Positions 34,748-44,486 of a stretch of 64,000 nucleotides of DNA are shown here, piece after piece. The first letter of the stretch is position 1. Each line of letters opens with the position of its first letter. Where the stretch lies: the NCBI RefSeq assembly GCF_001613365.1, contig NZ_BDCF01000046.1:1-64000 (forward strand). Reading direction: 5' to 3'. Made by a program: the position numbers and the translations under genes. This DNA comes from Nocardia xishanensis NBRC 101358. GTDB taxonomy: Bacteria; Actinomycetota; Actinomycetes; Mycobacteriales; Mycobacteriaceae. The notes below the pieces were generated by a model. The model was not told where the DNA came from. It was given only the letters and a program-made list of their open reading frames with translations, and did no database searches.

Positions 34748-36022
34748 CTATCGTGCTGCTCGGCGAGGTGTTCGCCAGCGGTGCGCCGCAGCAGGCACGC
34801 TTTCCATGGGCGGTTGCTGTTCGTCCGGATGGGACCGATACCACCGGATGTAGCGGTCGGTCAGCGGGGTCGCTGTCAGGCCGTGCGCGTAGACGGACAG
34901 GCCGATCGTGGCGGCGGCAGCGATCAGCAGCGTCTGCTCGTGCGGCAAGTCCGATTCTTGGATCAGCAGCACGCCGAAGACGATGGTGGCCAAGCCGCGC
35001 GGGCCGAACCAACCGACGAATACCGTCGTCTGCCGGCGAGCTCCGGTTCCGAGCAGGGACAACGCCACCGGCAACATGCGTACGACGGTCAGGCTCAGTA
35101 CCGCGTACAGCGCGAGCCGCCAGGTCATCCCGTCGAGGACGGGGCCAAGGATCGCGGCGCCGAAGACGAGGAAGGTGACCGCGTCGAGCAGTTCGCCGCT
35201 TTGGTCGACGAGATCTGTGACCGGCCCGCCGACGCCGCCGCGCAGCGTGCCGAAGAGCAGGCCGCCGACGAACGCGGCGATGAACATGCTGCCGTGCAGT
35301 GTGACGGCGATTCCGGCGCTCAGCAGTGCCGTCGCGACGGTGAGGATCTGCAACCAATACGGCTCGATCCAGCCGCGTTTCGCGCCGATCCGCAGTGCGG
35401 ACGCGCCGAGCGATCCCGCGACCGCGCCACCGACGAGCCCGTAGCCGATCTCCTCGAGGATCATCCGAACCGCGGCATGCTCGGTGAGCGCGCCCTCTTC
35501 CGCTTGCGCCAACCCGAGCGCGATGAAGAACAGTGGCACGCACAGCCCGTCGTTGAGCCCGCTCTCGACATTGAGTCCCTGCCCGATTCGGGACGGTAGT
35601 CGCTCGTCGGTCACCACGGCTTGTCCGAGTGCGGCGTCGGTGCACGCGACCATCACCGCGAGCACCAGCGCTTCGGCGACGCCGACTCCCGGCAGCACCG
35701 CGAACCCGCTGACCGTGCCCGCCGCGATCGTCAGCGGCAGGCCGATCCCCAGCAATCGCAGCGGCACCGTGTGCTCGCCGCGAAGGCGTGGCAGCGAGAT
35801 CCGGGACGCGTCGGAGAACAGCACCAATGTCAGCGTGGCCTCGACGAGCAGCTTCAGCGTCGACGAGCCGACGGCGAGGTCGACGAGTCCGAGGACGGGT
35901 CCGGCGATCAGTCCGCCCGTGGTGAAGAAGATGGCTGGCGTGATGGTGACGGTGAATTTCCGGGAGCCGATCGCGAAGGCGATGAGCAAGACCGCGATGG
36001 TCGAGAGGTCCACGGAATCCAC
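34748..36022 (-). CDS. cation:proton antiporter (CPA1/NhaP-like)
   Basis: 424-residue membrane protein with about 12 helices. Seen: the ion-binding strips CTDAALGQAVV and NVESGLNDGLCVPLFF, the latter being the CPA1 E-x-x-x-N-D motif, then FVGWFGPRGLATIVF near the C-terminus, also typical. It exchanges Na+ or K+ for H+. GTG 36022 follows GAGGAGG; the longer frame is rejected. It is the leftmost gene of the insert, divergent from the sulfatase gene (268-bp gap). Confidence 0.9.
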   Translation of the reverse strand: MDSVDLSTIAVLLIAFAIGSRKFTVTITPAIFFTTGGLIAGPVLGLVDLAVGSSTLKLLVEATLTLVLFSDASRISLPRLRGEHTVPLRLLGIGLPLTIAAGTVSGFAVLPGVGVAEALVLAVMVACTDAALGQAVVTDERLPSRIGQGLNVESGLNDGLCVPLFFIALGLAQAEEGALTEHAAVRMILEEIGYGLVGGAVAGSLGASALRIGAKRGWIEPYWLQILTVATALLSAGIAVTLHGSMFIAAFVGGLLFGTLRGGVGGPVTDLVDQSGELLDAVTFLVFGAAILGPVLDGMTWRLALYAVLSLTVVRMLPVALSLLGTGARRQTTVFVGWFGPRGLATIVFGVLLIQESDLPHEQTLLIAAAATIGLSVYAHGLTATPLTDRYIRWYRSHPDEQQPPMESVPAAAHRWRTPRRAAR

Positions 36023-36290
36023 GCGACCTCCTCGGTGTGCAACGTTCGCCGGTTCGTGAGCTTGCCGCGACGGGCCGAACTCGACGAGGTCTCCGGTCTC
36101 TGCTCGGAGTGTGACCTGCGCGGCGGCGTTTTTCCTCATCCGGCACGGGTGATAGCGCTCTGAAGTGTCGTACCGGAAGGCGGTTCGGACTCGATCGCGG
36201 AATACGCGCCGATCACCCGTCGAGGGTGAGGCGATCCACTGCGCGGCTGCCTAAGTTGGCGCCGGGGGCTCACTGACTGAGGAGAACACC

Positions 36291-38648
36291 ATGGCAATTC
36301 CCTTCCGCGGTGTGATCAACCTCGACATCCGCGATTCGATCCCGGACTGGGGCCCCTACGCGCAGCCGACGGCTCCGACCGGCACACCCAACGTGCTGTA
36401 TATCGTGCTCGACGATGTCGGTTTCGGCGCCATGGGTTGTTACGGCGGACCGATCGAGACACCGAACATCGACCGGATCGCCGCGAACGGGCTGCGCTAC
36501 AGCCAGTGGCACACCACCGCACTGTGCTCACCGACCCGCTCCTGTCTGCTCACCGGCCGCAACCACACCACCAACGGCATGGCCTGCATCAGCGAGTGCG
36601 CGGTCGGCTTCCCCGGCGCCAACGGCCACATCCCGCCCGAATGCGCCACCCTCGCCGAGATCCTCGTCGAGCGAGGCTTCAGCACGGCCATGGTCGGCAA
36701 GTGGCACCTGTGCGCCGAGGACGAGATGAACCTGGCGTCCACCAAACGGAACTGGCCGGTCGGCCGGGGCTTCGAGCGCTTCTACGGCTTCCTCGGCGCG
36801 GAGACCAACCAGTGGTATCCGGACCTGGTGCACGACAACCATCCTGTGGAGCAGCCTGCCACGCCCGAGCAGGGCTACCACTTCAGCGTCGACATCACCG
36901 ACCGGGCCATCGAGTACATCGATGACGTCAAGGCGATCGCACCCGATCGGCCGGTCTTCCTGTACTACGCGCCGGGGTGCGCGCACGCTCCGCACCACGT
37001 CCCACGCGAATGGATCGAGCGTTACCGCGGCCGATTCGACGCGGGATACGAGGTGATGCGTGAGCAGACCCTGGCCAGGCAGAAGGAGATGGGCCTCGTC
37101 CCGCAGAACACCGAGCTGCCGCCGCTGAACCCGATCGGCACACCCGAGACCCGCAGCGGACCCGGCGGCGAGCCGTTCCCGCCGCTGGACTACACCCGTC
37201 CATGGGACAGCCTTTCCGACGAGCAGAAGCGCCTGTTCACCCGCATGGCCGAGGTGTACGCGGGCTTCCTCTCCCACTGCGACGACCAGATCGGCAGGCT
37301 GCTCGCCTACCTGGAGAAGATCGAGCAGTTGGACAACACCGTCATCGTGTTGGTCTCCGACAACGGAGCCAGCGGCGAGGGTGGCCCGGACGGCTCGGTC
37401 AACGAGAACAAGATCGCCAACAACGTGCCCGACGACCTGGCCGAGAACCTGGCCAAGCTGGACGAGCTGGGCAGCCCCACGACGTACAACCACTACTCGA
37501 ACGGGTGGGCGATGGCCTTCAACACCCCGTTCAAGATGTGGAAGCGGTATTCGTTCAACGGCGGCACGTGCGACCCGTGCCTCATCTCGTGGCCCGCCGG
37601 GATCAAAGCGCGTGGCGAGACCCGCGACCAGTACCACCACGCCGTCGACCTGGTGCCCACCTTGCTGGACTGTCTCGGCGTCGAGCTACCCGAAGCGGTC
37701 AAGGGCCATACCCAGACGCCGATTCAGGGGGTGAGCATGCGCTACAGCTTCGACTCGCCCACCATCCCGACGGCGAAACACACCCAGTTCTACTCGATGC
37801 TCGGCGGCCGAGGCATCTGGCACGACGGCTGGAAAGCGGTCACCACCCACCCCACCCTCAGCGGGTGGAGCCACTTCCCCGATGACACCTGGGAGCTCTA
37901 CCACACCGACCGGGACCGCGCCGAGCTGCACGATCTCGCTGCCGAGGAACCCGGCAAGCTCGCCGAACTGATCGGTTTGTGGTTCTACGAGGCGGGCGCC
38001 AACCAGGCGTTCCCGCTCGACGACCGCTCCGGGATCGAGATCATCACCACCCCGCGTCCGCAGCTCGCGCCCCCGCGCAACCGCTACGTGTACCGTCCCG
38101 GCGGCGCCGAAGTGCCCGAGTCGGTCGCGGTCAATATCCGCAACCGCTCGTATTCGATCGGCGCGCTCGTCGACCTGCCAGGACCGGGCGCGGCCGGGGT
38201 GTTGTTCTCCCACGGCGGCCGGTTCGGCGGACATGCCATGTACGTCAAGGACAACCGGCTGCACTATGTCTATAACTTCCTCGGCAGCGACGAGCAGCGG
38301 ATCAGCGCCGACGAGGACCTGCCGACCGGTGAAAACCTCATCCTCGCCGCCTCGTTCGACAAAGAGAGCGAGGATCCGCCCGGCACGGCGCGAGGCACCC
38401 TCACCCTCTACTACGGCGAGCGCAAGGTCGGCGAGGGCCGGATCAAGACCCAGCCGGGCAAGTTCAGCATCGCGGGGGAAGGCCTGCACGCGGGCCGCGA
38501 CAGCGCCGAGGCCGTCACCGACGACTACCCCGGAACCTTCCCATGGGAGTTCACCGGTGGCACCCTGCATCGAGTGGCAGTCGACGTCAGCGGCGAACCG
38601 TACGTCGACCTCGAGCGCGAAGCCGTCGCCATGCTGTCGCGCGAGTAA
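36291..38648 (+). CDS. arylsulfatase (type I sulfatase)
   Basis: 785-residue sulfatase hydrolysing sulfate esters. Seen: metal site VLDDVGFGAMG near residue 40, the active-site cysteine in LCSPTRSCLLTGR (C79-x-P-x-R, to be oxidised to formylglycine), VGKWHL, and DNGASGEGG. A C-terminal beta-rich extension of about 200 residues is present, as in AtsA-type mycobacterial sulfatases. No signal peptide, so cytoplasmic. No formylglycine-generating enzyme lies in the window. ATG 36291 follows GAGGAG. Confidence 0.95.
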   Translation: MAIPFRGVINLDIRDSIPDWGPYAQPTAPTGTPNVLYIVLDDVGFGAMGCYGGPIETPNIDRIAANGLRYSQWHTTALCSPTRSCLLTGRNHTTNGMACISECAVGFPGANGHIPPECATLAEILVERGFSTAMVGKWHLCAEDEMNLASTKRNWPVGRGFERFYGFLGAETNQWYPDLVHDNHPVEQPATPEQGYHFSVDITDRAIEYIDDVKAIAPDRPVFLYYAPGCAHAPHHVPREWIERYRGRFDAGYEVMREQTLARQKEMGLVPQNTELPPLNPIGTPETRSGPGGEPFPPLDYTRPWDSLSDEQKRLFTRMAEVYAGFLSHCDDQIGRLLAYLEKIEQLDNTVIVLVSDNGASGEGGPDGSVNENKIANNVPDDLAENLAKLDELGSPTTYNHYSNGWAMAFNTPFKMWKRYSFNGGTCDPCLISWPAGIKARGETRDQYHHAVDLVPTLLDCLGVELPEAVKGHTQTPIQGVSMRYSFDSPTIPTAKHTQFYSMLGGRGIWHDGWKAVTTHPTLSGWSHFPDDTWELYHTDRDRAELHDLAAEEPGKLAELIGLWFYEAGANQAFPLDDRSGIEIITTPRPQLAPPRNRYVYRPGGAEVPESVAVNIRNRSYSIGALVDLPGPGAAGVLFSHGGRFGGHAMYVKDNRLHYVYNFLGSDEQRISADEDLPTGENLILAASFDKESEDPPGTARGTLTLYYGERKVGEGRIKTQPGKFSIAGEGLHAGRDSAEAVTDDYPGTFPWEFTGGTLHRVAVDVSGEPYVDLEREAVAMLSRE

Positions 38649-38658
38649 CGGCGGGAGA

Positions 38659-38700
38659 CCGTGCCCGCCCTGGCCATCCTTCGGGACAGGACGGGCACGG
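38659..38700. terminator. two-way terminator between sulfatase and EspG-like genes
   Basis: CCGTGCCCGCCCTG / CAGGACGGGCACGG, 14-base arms with one mismatch, 10 bp after the sulfatase stop and 43 bp before the convergent EspG-like stop. Confidence 0.65.
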
Positions 38701-38743
38701 CGGCCGCCTTCGGGTGCGCGCCGTCGACCGCGCGGCTGGGAGA

Positions 38744-39511
38744 TCAGCGGGGCAGGTGGTCACCCGCGCGGACTTCTTCGACGGTGCGGCCGATCATCTC
38801 GTGCATCGTCGCCGTGATTCGTTCGCGGGTGGTGGGTTTGGCGACGACCATACGGGAGCCGAAGGTGACGTAGCGGCCGTCGCCTTCGAAGTCCGTGATC
38901 TGGAAGTCTTTGCGGCCCTTGATGTGCCGGTTGTCGGCGCTGCCCAACGGGTAGACGCCGACGTGCACGCTCGCGCGGACGGGCCTGGCGAAGAACTTCG
39001 CGAACTCCTCGCGCGGTGTCGGCCGCCACGCGTCGCGCACCGCGGGAAGCGGACCCTCCAGTTCTTCGACCGGAATCGTCATCGGTTCACGCTGTCCCGC
39101 AGGGTATTCCGGCAGCACATCGACGACCGCGCGGGCCACCCGGGCGGCGGGCAGGAACGTCAGCGTCACGTCGCCGTACCCGTCGGCGCTGTGCTCCTGC
39201 ACGGCCAGCGCGCCGTGCTCGTCGTGCACGCCGGCGTGGGCTCGCAGCTCACGGTCCCGGCTTGCGCCGAGATACCCCGCCAGCTCGATGCGCGCTTCGG
39301 GTGCGAACAGCACGTGCACCGCCCGCACCAGGTCGTCGTCGAGCTGCGGTCGCACCGCCAGCGCGGCCGCCTGCCGCAAGCGCAGGCTGTCCGAGCGGTA
39401 CTGGGTGGTGAACCAGTGGCGCAACGGATAAGGCAGCACGTCGCGCCCCGTGGATTCCCACAGCGTCCGGAATTCGAGCGCGGTGAACCGCCACTGTCGC
39501 ACGGTTTTCAT
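38744..39511 (-). CDS. EspG-like ESX (type VII secretion) chaperone
   Basis: 255 residues. The N-terminal FTALEFRTLWESTGRDVLPYP strip is the EspG signature; the rest alternates strands and helices as in that family. EspG proteins bind PE/PPE-type substrates in the cytosol before secretion. ATG 39511 follows GGGGCGAG; an upstream ATG would add 21 residues. It follows the PPE-like gene by 82 bp and is last in the module. No EccC ATPase is in the window, so secretion would need a machinery elsewhere. Confidence 0.8.
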   Translation of the reverse strand: MKTVRQWRFTALEFRTLWESTGRDVLPYPLRHWFTTQYRSDSLRLRQAAALAVRPQLDDDLVRAVHVLFAPEARIELAGYLGASRDRELRAHAGVHDEHGALAVQEHSADGYGDVTLTFLPAARVARAVVDVLPEYPAGQREPMTIPVEELEGPLPAVRDAWRPTPREEFAKFFARPVRASVHVGVYPLGSADNRHIKGRKDFQITDFEGDGRYVTFGSRMVVAKPTTRERITATMHEMIGRTVEEVRAGDHLPR

Positions 39512-39593
39512 GATCTCGCCCCATTCGGCCGCGTCGCCGGTGACGGTGCGTCCTGTCGAAAGACGCTCGTGCACAGACGAACAGCGATTCCTG

Positions 39594-40895
39594 TCACTCC
39601 CCGATCACCGGGGGCACCGTCTTCGGGAGGTCCGTCAGCCCGGTCAATTCCTCGCCGTGTTCCTTGGTGATCAGGTAGTCGGGCACACCCTTGCCCGACT
39701 CGTCCTCGGATCGCCCGCCGCGCGCGCCGGGAGCTCCGAGACCGCCCAGACCGCTCATCGCCGCGCGAGTCGCCGGACTCGCCGCCGAGGCCGGAACGCC
39801 GGTGGTGGCCGTGACGGGCACCCCGCGGATGGACCGACCGGGCGAGGGCACCGCAGGCGTCCCGCCCGGACCCGGTGGGCCCGGGGTTCCCGGTCCCGGC
39901 CCAGGGCGATCGGGCAAGCCCGCCGGATTCGTCGTGGGAGTAGAAGCCGGGGTGGTCGACGCCGGGTTCGTGGATGCCGGATCGGTCGAGGTCGAGTTGG
40001 TTCCGCTCGGATTCGTCTCATTCGAGTCGTCCGGATCCGCGGTGGGGGTCTCCGGTTTGGATTCCGTCGGCGTGCCGCCCGGGCCAGGGCCGGGGCCACC
40101 GGGCCCTGGACCAGGGCCGCCCGGTCCAGGGCCGGGACCGGTTATCGGCGGTTGATCACCGGGCTGCACCGGGTTGTACGGCTGCGGAAGCACCGGGACA
40201 TTCGTGTCGGATTCCCGAATGACCGGAGCGAATACCGTCCTCAGCACCCGCAGTGCCTCGGTCTTCGCGGTGTCCTGCGCTTCGGAGTTGCTGCGCCAGC
40301 CGCGACCCGCGATCCACGAACGCGCGTTGTCGGTGAAGGACCGATCGTCCGGCGGGTGCGGGACCAGCAGCTTCGTCGGTTCCAATCCTGTTTTGAGTTC
40401 GGCGAGTTTGTTGCTGGTGAGGAGCGCCGCGTTGGGCAGCTGCGCGCCGTGAGTGGCGTAATCGCGCACACCCGCGACGGCGGCATCGGCCGACGCGCCT
40501 TGCCACACTCCCTCCTCGGTCAGTCGCGTGATAGCGGCGGTGAAGGTGCCGAGCGATTCGCTAGCACGAGTGCCGACTGCTTGCCAGGCGGTGATCAGGT
40601 TGCCGACGGCTGTCAGATCGATCGCGTCGACCTTGGTGCGCAGTGTGGCGACATCGTCTTTCTCGAACTCGTCTTGTCTCAGCACTTCCCGCGGATGGAA
40701 CGCGCCCTCGAAACCGACATCGCCGGCTTTGCCGCGGACATCGTCACGCTGCTGGTTGAATCGCCCCTGAATGTCGCCCGGCTTGATGCCCGGATCCCGC
40801 TCTTCCCCGGCGATCCAGTCGGTCAGGCTCTCCAGCATGGCCGAGCCCATATCCCCTGCGCTCCAACTGAACATGCCGCCGAACATGCCCGTCAC
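39594..40895 (-). CDS. PPE/WXG100-like secreted protein with proline-rich linker
   Basis: 433 residues. Residues about 85-170 are helical with WQG (131-133) at a turn, as in WXG100/PPE-like ESX substrates. Residues about 225-370 are low complexity with three P-G-P-G-P-G-G units. A C-terminal tail (GVPDYLITKEHGEELTGL) is conserved-looking and may carry the export or effector part. Start ATG 40895 follows the upstream stop by 2 bp, so the two are translated together. Effector function unknown. Confidence 0.75.
   Translation of the reverse strand: MTGMFGGMFSWSAGDMGSAMLESLTDWIAGEERDPGIKPGDIQGRFNQQRDDVRGKAGDVGFEGAFHPREVLRQDEFEKDDVATLRTKVDAIDLTAVGNLITAWQAVGTRASESLGTFTAAITRLTEEGVWQGASADAAVAGVRDYATHGAQLPNAALLTSNKLAELKTGLEPTKLLVPHPPDDRSFTDNARSWIAGRGWRSNSEAQDTAKTEALRVLRTVFAPVIRESDTNVPVLPQPYNPVQPGDQPPITGPGPGPGGPGPGPGGPGPGPGGTPTESKPETPTADPDDSNETNPSGTNSTSTDPASTNPASTTPASTPTTNPAGLPDRPGPGPGTPGPPGPGGTPAVPSPGRSIRGVPVTATTGVPASAASPATRAAMSGLGGLGAPGARGGRSEDESGKGVPDYLITKEHGEELTGLTDLPKTVPPVIGE
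40076..40141 (-). repeat. 21-bp repeat encoding PGPGPGG units
   Basis: Three in-frame 21-bp units within the proline-rich linker of the PPE-like gene. Expansion or contraction would keep the frame. Confidence 0.6.
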
Positions 40896-40897
40896 GA

Positions 40898-41284
40898 TTA
40901 CTCCCCCACGGAATCGATGATCGCGGTGATCGCCGCTGAATTCGTGTAGTCCTGGCCGTTGAGACGCGCGATGGAGATTGCCATGATGTCGCGCATGTCT
41001 TTTACGACTTCGATGTCTTTCGCGATGATCGAATCGAGCGAATTGTCAGTATCCGTCGCTTGCTTGCGGAACTTCCCGGCCAGCACATCCGCCATATCGA
41101 AATCTCCGAAACCAGAAACATTCTCACACCGTCCGGCAAGCTGCCGGAGCGCCTCGAGGTCATCGAGACGTTGCTTGCAGGCACCTATCACTTGGCGTGC
41201 CGCTGCCTCGTCATCGAGGTACAACTCCCCAGCTCGAGCCTGCTCAGCAAAGCGCCGCCACGGCGATTGAGTTTCCTCAGCCAT
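40898..41284 (-). CDS. small helical protein, ESX-associated
   Basis: 128 residues, almost all helix (LDDEAAARQVIGACKQRLDD, MADVLAGKFRKQAT), no signal peptide. Unknown function. Its size and its place before a PPE-like gene suggest a heterodimer partner, as PE is to PPE, although no PE or WXG motif is visible. A two-base gap to the PPE-like gene implies coupled translation. Confidence 0.65.
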   Translation of the reverse strand: MAEETQSPWRRFAEQARAGELYLDDEAAARQVIGACKQRLDDLEALRQLAGRCENVSGFGDFDMADVLAGKFRKQATDTDNSLDSIIAKDIEVVKDMRDIMAISIARLNGQDYTNSAAITAIIDSVGE

Positions 41285-41299
41285 TGACTTGTCCCCCGG

Positions 41300-41830
41300 T
41301 CAGTTCGGAAAAACCGGAACGATCGACTCCCCAACCCGATACAGAACTGTACACGGATCTTCTCGGTCGTCGTCCGAAATTCTGCCTTGGATCTGCAGTT
41401 GCAGAACCCCACCCCGCGACGAGGGGAAGAGGACACTACAGTCCAGATCCTTGGAGAATCCCTCTACCTTGAACTGCCGCCCCTTGCGCCCCGCAACCGT
41501 AACGTCCCGGAAATCGACATTGCCCGACTTCTTCTCGAACTCCGCCACGGTCCGCCAAGTCGAATACACCGTAATCGCATACTTCTTTCCCGTCCAGCTA
41601 CAGATCTCCCACCCGTGCTGATGCACCCCTGCGATTCCGCTCTCCTCCGTCGCCGGATCAACCCCCGCCGACCGCAGCACATCATCGGGAATCCCGGTGC
41701 ACGGGTTGAACAATGGCGCCTCCGCAGCGCTGGAACTGGTCGATGGCGACCCCTCGGTCGTCCCACCACAAGCCGCGACAACAGCTACGACCACCGCCGC
41801 CAGAACGCTCCCCACGATCCTGCGCGCCAT
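41300..41830 (-). CDS. DUF3558 lipoprotein
   Basis: 176 residues. A signal peptide ends in lipobox VVAAC, followed by a Ser/Thr-rich spacer and a DUF3558 domain with FNPCTGIPDDVLRSAG and ICSWTGKKYAITV. DUF3558 lipoproteins are common in Nocardia and are often next to ESX-type genes. ATG 41830 follows GGGGAGG; it is first in the 41.8-38.7 kb module. Function unknown. Confidence 0.88.
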   Translation of the reverse strand: MARRIVGSVLAAVVVAVVAACGGTTEGSPSTSSSAAEAPLFNPCTGIPDDVLRSAGVDPATEESGIAGVHQHGWEICSWTGKKYAITVYSTWRTVAEFEKKSGNVDFRDVTVAGRKGRQFKVEGFSKDLDCSVLFPSSRGGVLQLQIQGRISDDDREDPCTVLYRVGESIVPVFPN

Positions 41831-42350
41831 GCCCTCCCCTTCGACCGCCGACTCCGACACCCGACTCTATCAGCCGACCACCCCCAAGCCCGACGGCCCG
41901 AACCTCACCTCCGCGGATTCCGCGGCAAGGCGGGGTCCGAACCACTACCGGCGTCAGATCAGGCTCGCGCCGCAGAGGATCAGCACGATGGCCACACGAA
42001 GGATTACCGCCCGAGCGACGACCGGTTCGGCGGAGTTCACGACGCCGAATCCGCAACGGCCGACCCGATATACGTGCTGACATGCGGACCTGGCCGTTCG
42101 CCCGCGACTTGGGTGAACGCGTACACGCTGACGGCCCACCTGGCAGTTGCCGACCTTGCCGAGTGGGCCCGTACCCTGACGGGTCACGCACGGCCTGCGC
42201 CGGAGGCGAGTAGCAGATCGCCCGTACTTCACCGACCCGATGTCGAATGTGAAAAGGCAAGTGACGAGCGGCAACCGGACTCGCGAGGGCAAGATCGCAG
42301 CCAACGGACGGATCTGCGATTTCCGTACCCAGAGGTTGAGCGGCTGGTCG
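41831..42350. other. gene-free stretch, 520 bp
   Basis: No convincing gene. On the minus strand one frame ends in a hydrophobic run, ARAVILRVAIVLILCGASLI, at 42013-41954, which may be the tail of a decayed membrane protein, but no start or ribosome-binding site supports it. The promoter of the DUF3558 module must lie at the left end. Confidence 0.4.
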
Positions 42351-42962
42351 CTACGGTTGTTCCAGTACGTCGAATGGAATGGTCGCCTCGACCGGGTCGT
42401 CGAGGAGCAATACACGTCGGTGGACCGTGTGGGCAGCGTAGCGGCGACCGGACCAGTCGAGACGGTACTCCTCGATCTCTTCGATGCGTTCTTCCTTCTG
42501 GTCCAGCCGGACTATCAGGTACCGGGGAATGCCCGCGGTCGCGTATTGAATTCGCTTGTCGTTGATATCGGCGTCAATGGTCGATTCGGAGGTCACCTCG
42601 ACCACCAGCAGGATGTGCTCACGCACGGTGTTGATGTCGTAGGGTTCGCAGTCCCGGATCCAGATATCGGGGTAGCGGATATTCAACCGCCGATCCGCTG
42701 TGGCGGATTCCGCGTCGGCGAATCGTGCGGCAACATCGGAGTCCACCACCATGCACGGCCCGCCGTCGCGCCGGGCTGCCTCCAACATCCCGGCCAGCCG
42801 CCGGACCACGCGGCTGTGCACCGGACTCTGCGCCATCAGCCGGACCACGCGCCCATCGACGATCTCGATGTCACCGAGCTCGGCAGTCGCCCCTTCGGCG
42901 AACTCCTCGGCCGTCACACGCAGTACCTGTTGCTCGTCGGGAGCGCTCATACCGGACATCAT
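42351..42962 (-). CDS. Uma2 family endonuclease-like protein
   Basis: 203 residues of the PD-(D/E)XK-fold Uma2/DUF820 group. Core seen: PDIWIRDC, LLVVEVTSEST, and DKRIQYATAGIPRYLIV, giving the acidic residues and lysine of the active site. Uma2 proteins are abundant in actinobacteria and cyanobacteria and their role is unproven. The start may instead be ATG 42950. Single gene. Confidence 0.85.
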   Translation of the reverse strand: MMSGMSAPDEQQVLRVTAEEFAEGATAELGDIEIVDGRVVRLMAQSPVHSRVVRRLAGMLEAARRDGGPCMVVDSDVAARFADAESATADRRLNIRYPDIWIRDCEPYDINTVREHILLVVEVTSESTIDADINDKRIQYATAGIPRYLIVRLDQKEERIEEIEEYRLDWSGRRYAAHTVHRRVLLLDDPVEATIPFDVLEQP

Positions 42963-43333
42963 TGCAGTTCGAACCGGACGCGACTACGGACCCGGCTTTC
43001 GTGGTGGTCCCGGATGTGCTGATTGGCGTCCGGCCTCTTCAAGGCTCCCTATCCGATTTCGCCTCGTCATACCTGGCGCATACCCCTGCCCCGGTCAGCA
43101 ACCGTCATCGGTTGTCGCGCCGTGGACAAGGCTACCCGGGGGTATGGGCACCCAGTGGCCTCGGAATCGTCGACACCGGCTGCACCGCTACCGGCACGCG
43201 ACAACCTGCCCGACCACCTCGACCACCACACCTACCACCACCGACCCCGCCACGAACCCGTATGCCGACGACCGCGGCACCGCGACTCATGCGACCGGTC
43301 ACCAGGAGATCTACGGCGTTCCTCGCGAGCGTG
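42963..43333. other. gene-free stretch, 370 bp
   Basis: No gene found. It holds a TACCC-GG-GGGTA palindrome (43133-43144) that resembles a copper-sensor (CsoR-type) operator, and a run of ACCACC-like triplets at 43220-43250. No copper gene is adjacent. Confidence 0.4.
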
Positions 43334-44377
43334 TCATGTTCGCCCGACAGCCTCGCGACCGTGTTCTCGGCCGAGTTCGGCTGGGCGCAGGCGGTCGAGA
43401 AGGGCGTCCTTGATCGGCTCGCGAGTGGTGCAGACGAGCGCGAAGCTCGCCTGCCGCATCAGTCGCTCGGCGGTGGTGTGGGCGAGCGTGGCACGGCTGC
43501 CCGTCGCGACGACGCCAGCGGCCGCAGCGAGCACCGCCGTTTGCGCGATGTCGGCGCGCAGGGCGTAGGTAGCCTCGGCATCGCCCATCACGGTGGCGAA
43601 TCGCTCCCGCAACGAGGCGTATCGCGCGTCGTAGGCATCGATCCCGAGTCCGTTCAGCTCGCGCACGCATCGCGACAGCACGCCGAGAGCGAGTGCGCCG
43701 TTGATCCAGTCGGTGAGGCTGCCACGCCCGGAACGGAACTCGCCGAGCGATTTCACCCCGATGATGTGTTCGTCGGCCACGAACGCCCGATCGAAGGTGA
43801 TCCGTACGGTGGCGCTGGCGTCGGCGGCGATCAGCGGGATCCGCTCGACCTCGACACCGCCCAGGTCCTGTGTCGGAACAAGCACCGTCGCAATGGATTC
43901 CGAGCCGTTGCGGGTAATCCGCACCGACACGACCACCGCGTCGACGTACTCCCACCCGGTGACGAACGGCGCGGTGCCGCTGATCGCCATGCCACCCTCG
44001 ACGGCTTCGGCGAACAGTGTCGGCGCCGAGCGAGCGCCCGCGTACGACACACCGCACCGGTACGTCCCCGCGGTCATCCGCGCCAGATAGCGCTCACGCA
44101 GCGCGGCATTGTCGGCGAACGCGACCGCCCGCAGCGCTCCGAGATGTTGCGCCCACACGAAACCCGTTGCCAGACAACCGCCGATAAGGGTTGCCGCGGT
44201 GTCGATCAGAGTGCCGGGCGTCATTCCCGCCGAGAGCGGGAAGCCATAGAACCCGCGTTCCGCGAGCGCGTCGAAATGGCTCGCCGGAATCACCCCGCTG
44301 CGATCCACCTCTCCCGCGGCGCGATCGAGGACCTCCTCGACGAGCAGCTCCGCCTCACGCACCCAATTCTCGACCAT
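43334..44377 (-). CDS. acyl-CoA dehydrogenase-like flavoprotein
   Basis: 347 residues, acyl-CoA dehydrogenase fold: N-terminal helices, a middle strand domain with ISGTAPFVTGWEYVDAVVV, and a C-terminal helical domain. The usual catalytic glutamate segment is not evident near the C-terminus, so it may be a hydroxylase-type or inactive homologue. It ends REHGREAVGRT. Single gene next to the argR fragment; no redox partner nearby. Confidence 0.8.
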   Translation of the reverse strand: MVENWVREAELLVEEVLDRAAGEVDRSGVIPASHFDALAERGFYGFPLSAGMTPGTLIDTAATLIGGCLATGFVWAQHLGALRAVAFADNAALRERYLARMTAGTYRCGVSYAGARSAPTLFAEAVEGGMAISGTAPFVTGWEYVDAVVVSVRITRNGSESIATVLVPTQDLGGVEVERIPLIAADASATVRITFDRAFVADEHIIGVKSLGEFRSGRGSLTDWINGALALGVLSRCVRELNGLGIDAYDARYASLRERFATVMGDAEATYALRADIAQTAVLAAAAGVVATGSRATLAHTTAERLMRQASFALVCTTREPIKDALLDRLRPAELGREHGREAVGRT

Positions 44378-44486
44378 TCGCCCACCCTCCAGATCACGCC
44401 ATCGAACAAGGCGTCCAACGGTTTTCGCGACGCCCCGATGCTACGTGCCCGCGGCGAGCTCGGCCGGGCGAGAACCTGCGGGACCG

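Noticed and set aside
40076..40141. Regular 21-bp units considered as a CRISPR array
   Set aside because: Direct in-frame repeats with no spacers, coding PGPGPGG. No CRISPR array or cas gene is seen anywhere in the window.
41954..42415. 153-codon minus-strand frame upstream of the DUF3558 gene
   Set aside because: Composition is unlike a real protein and it overlaps the Uma2 gene's 3' end; only its hydrophobic tail is curious.
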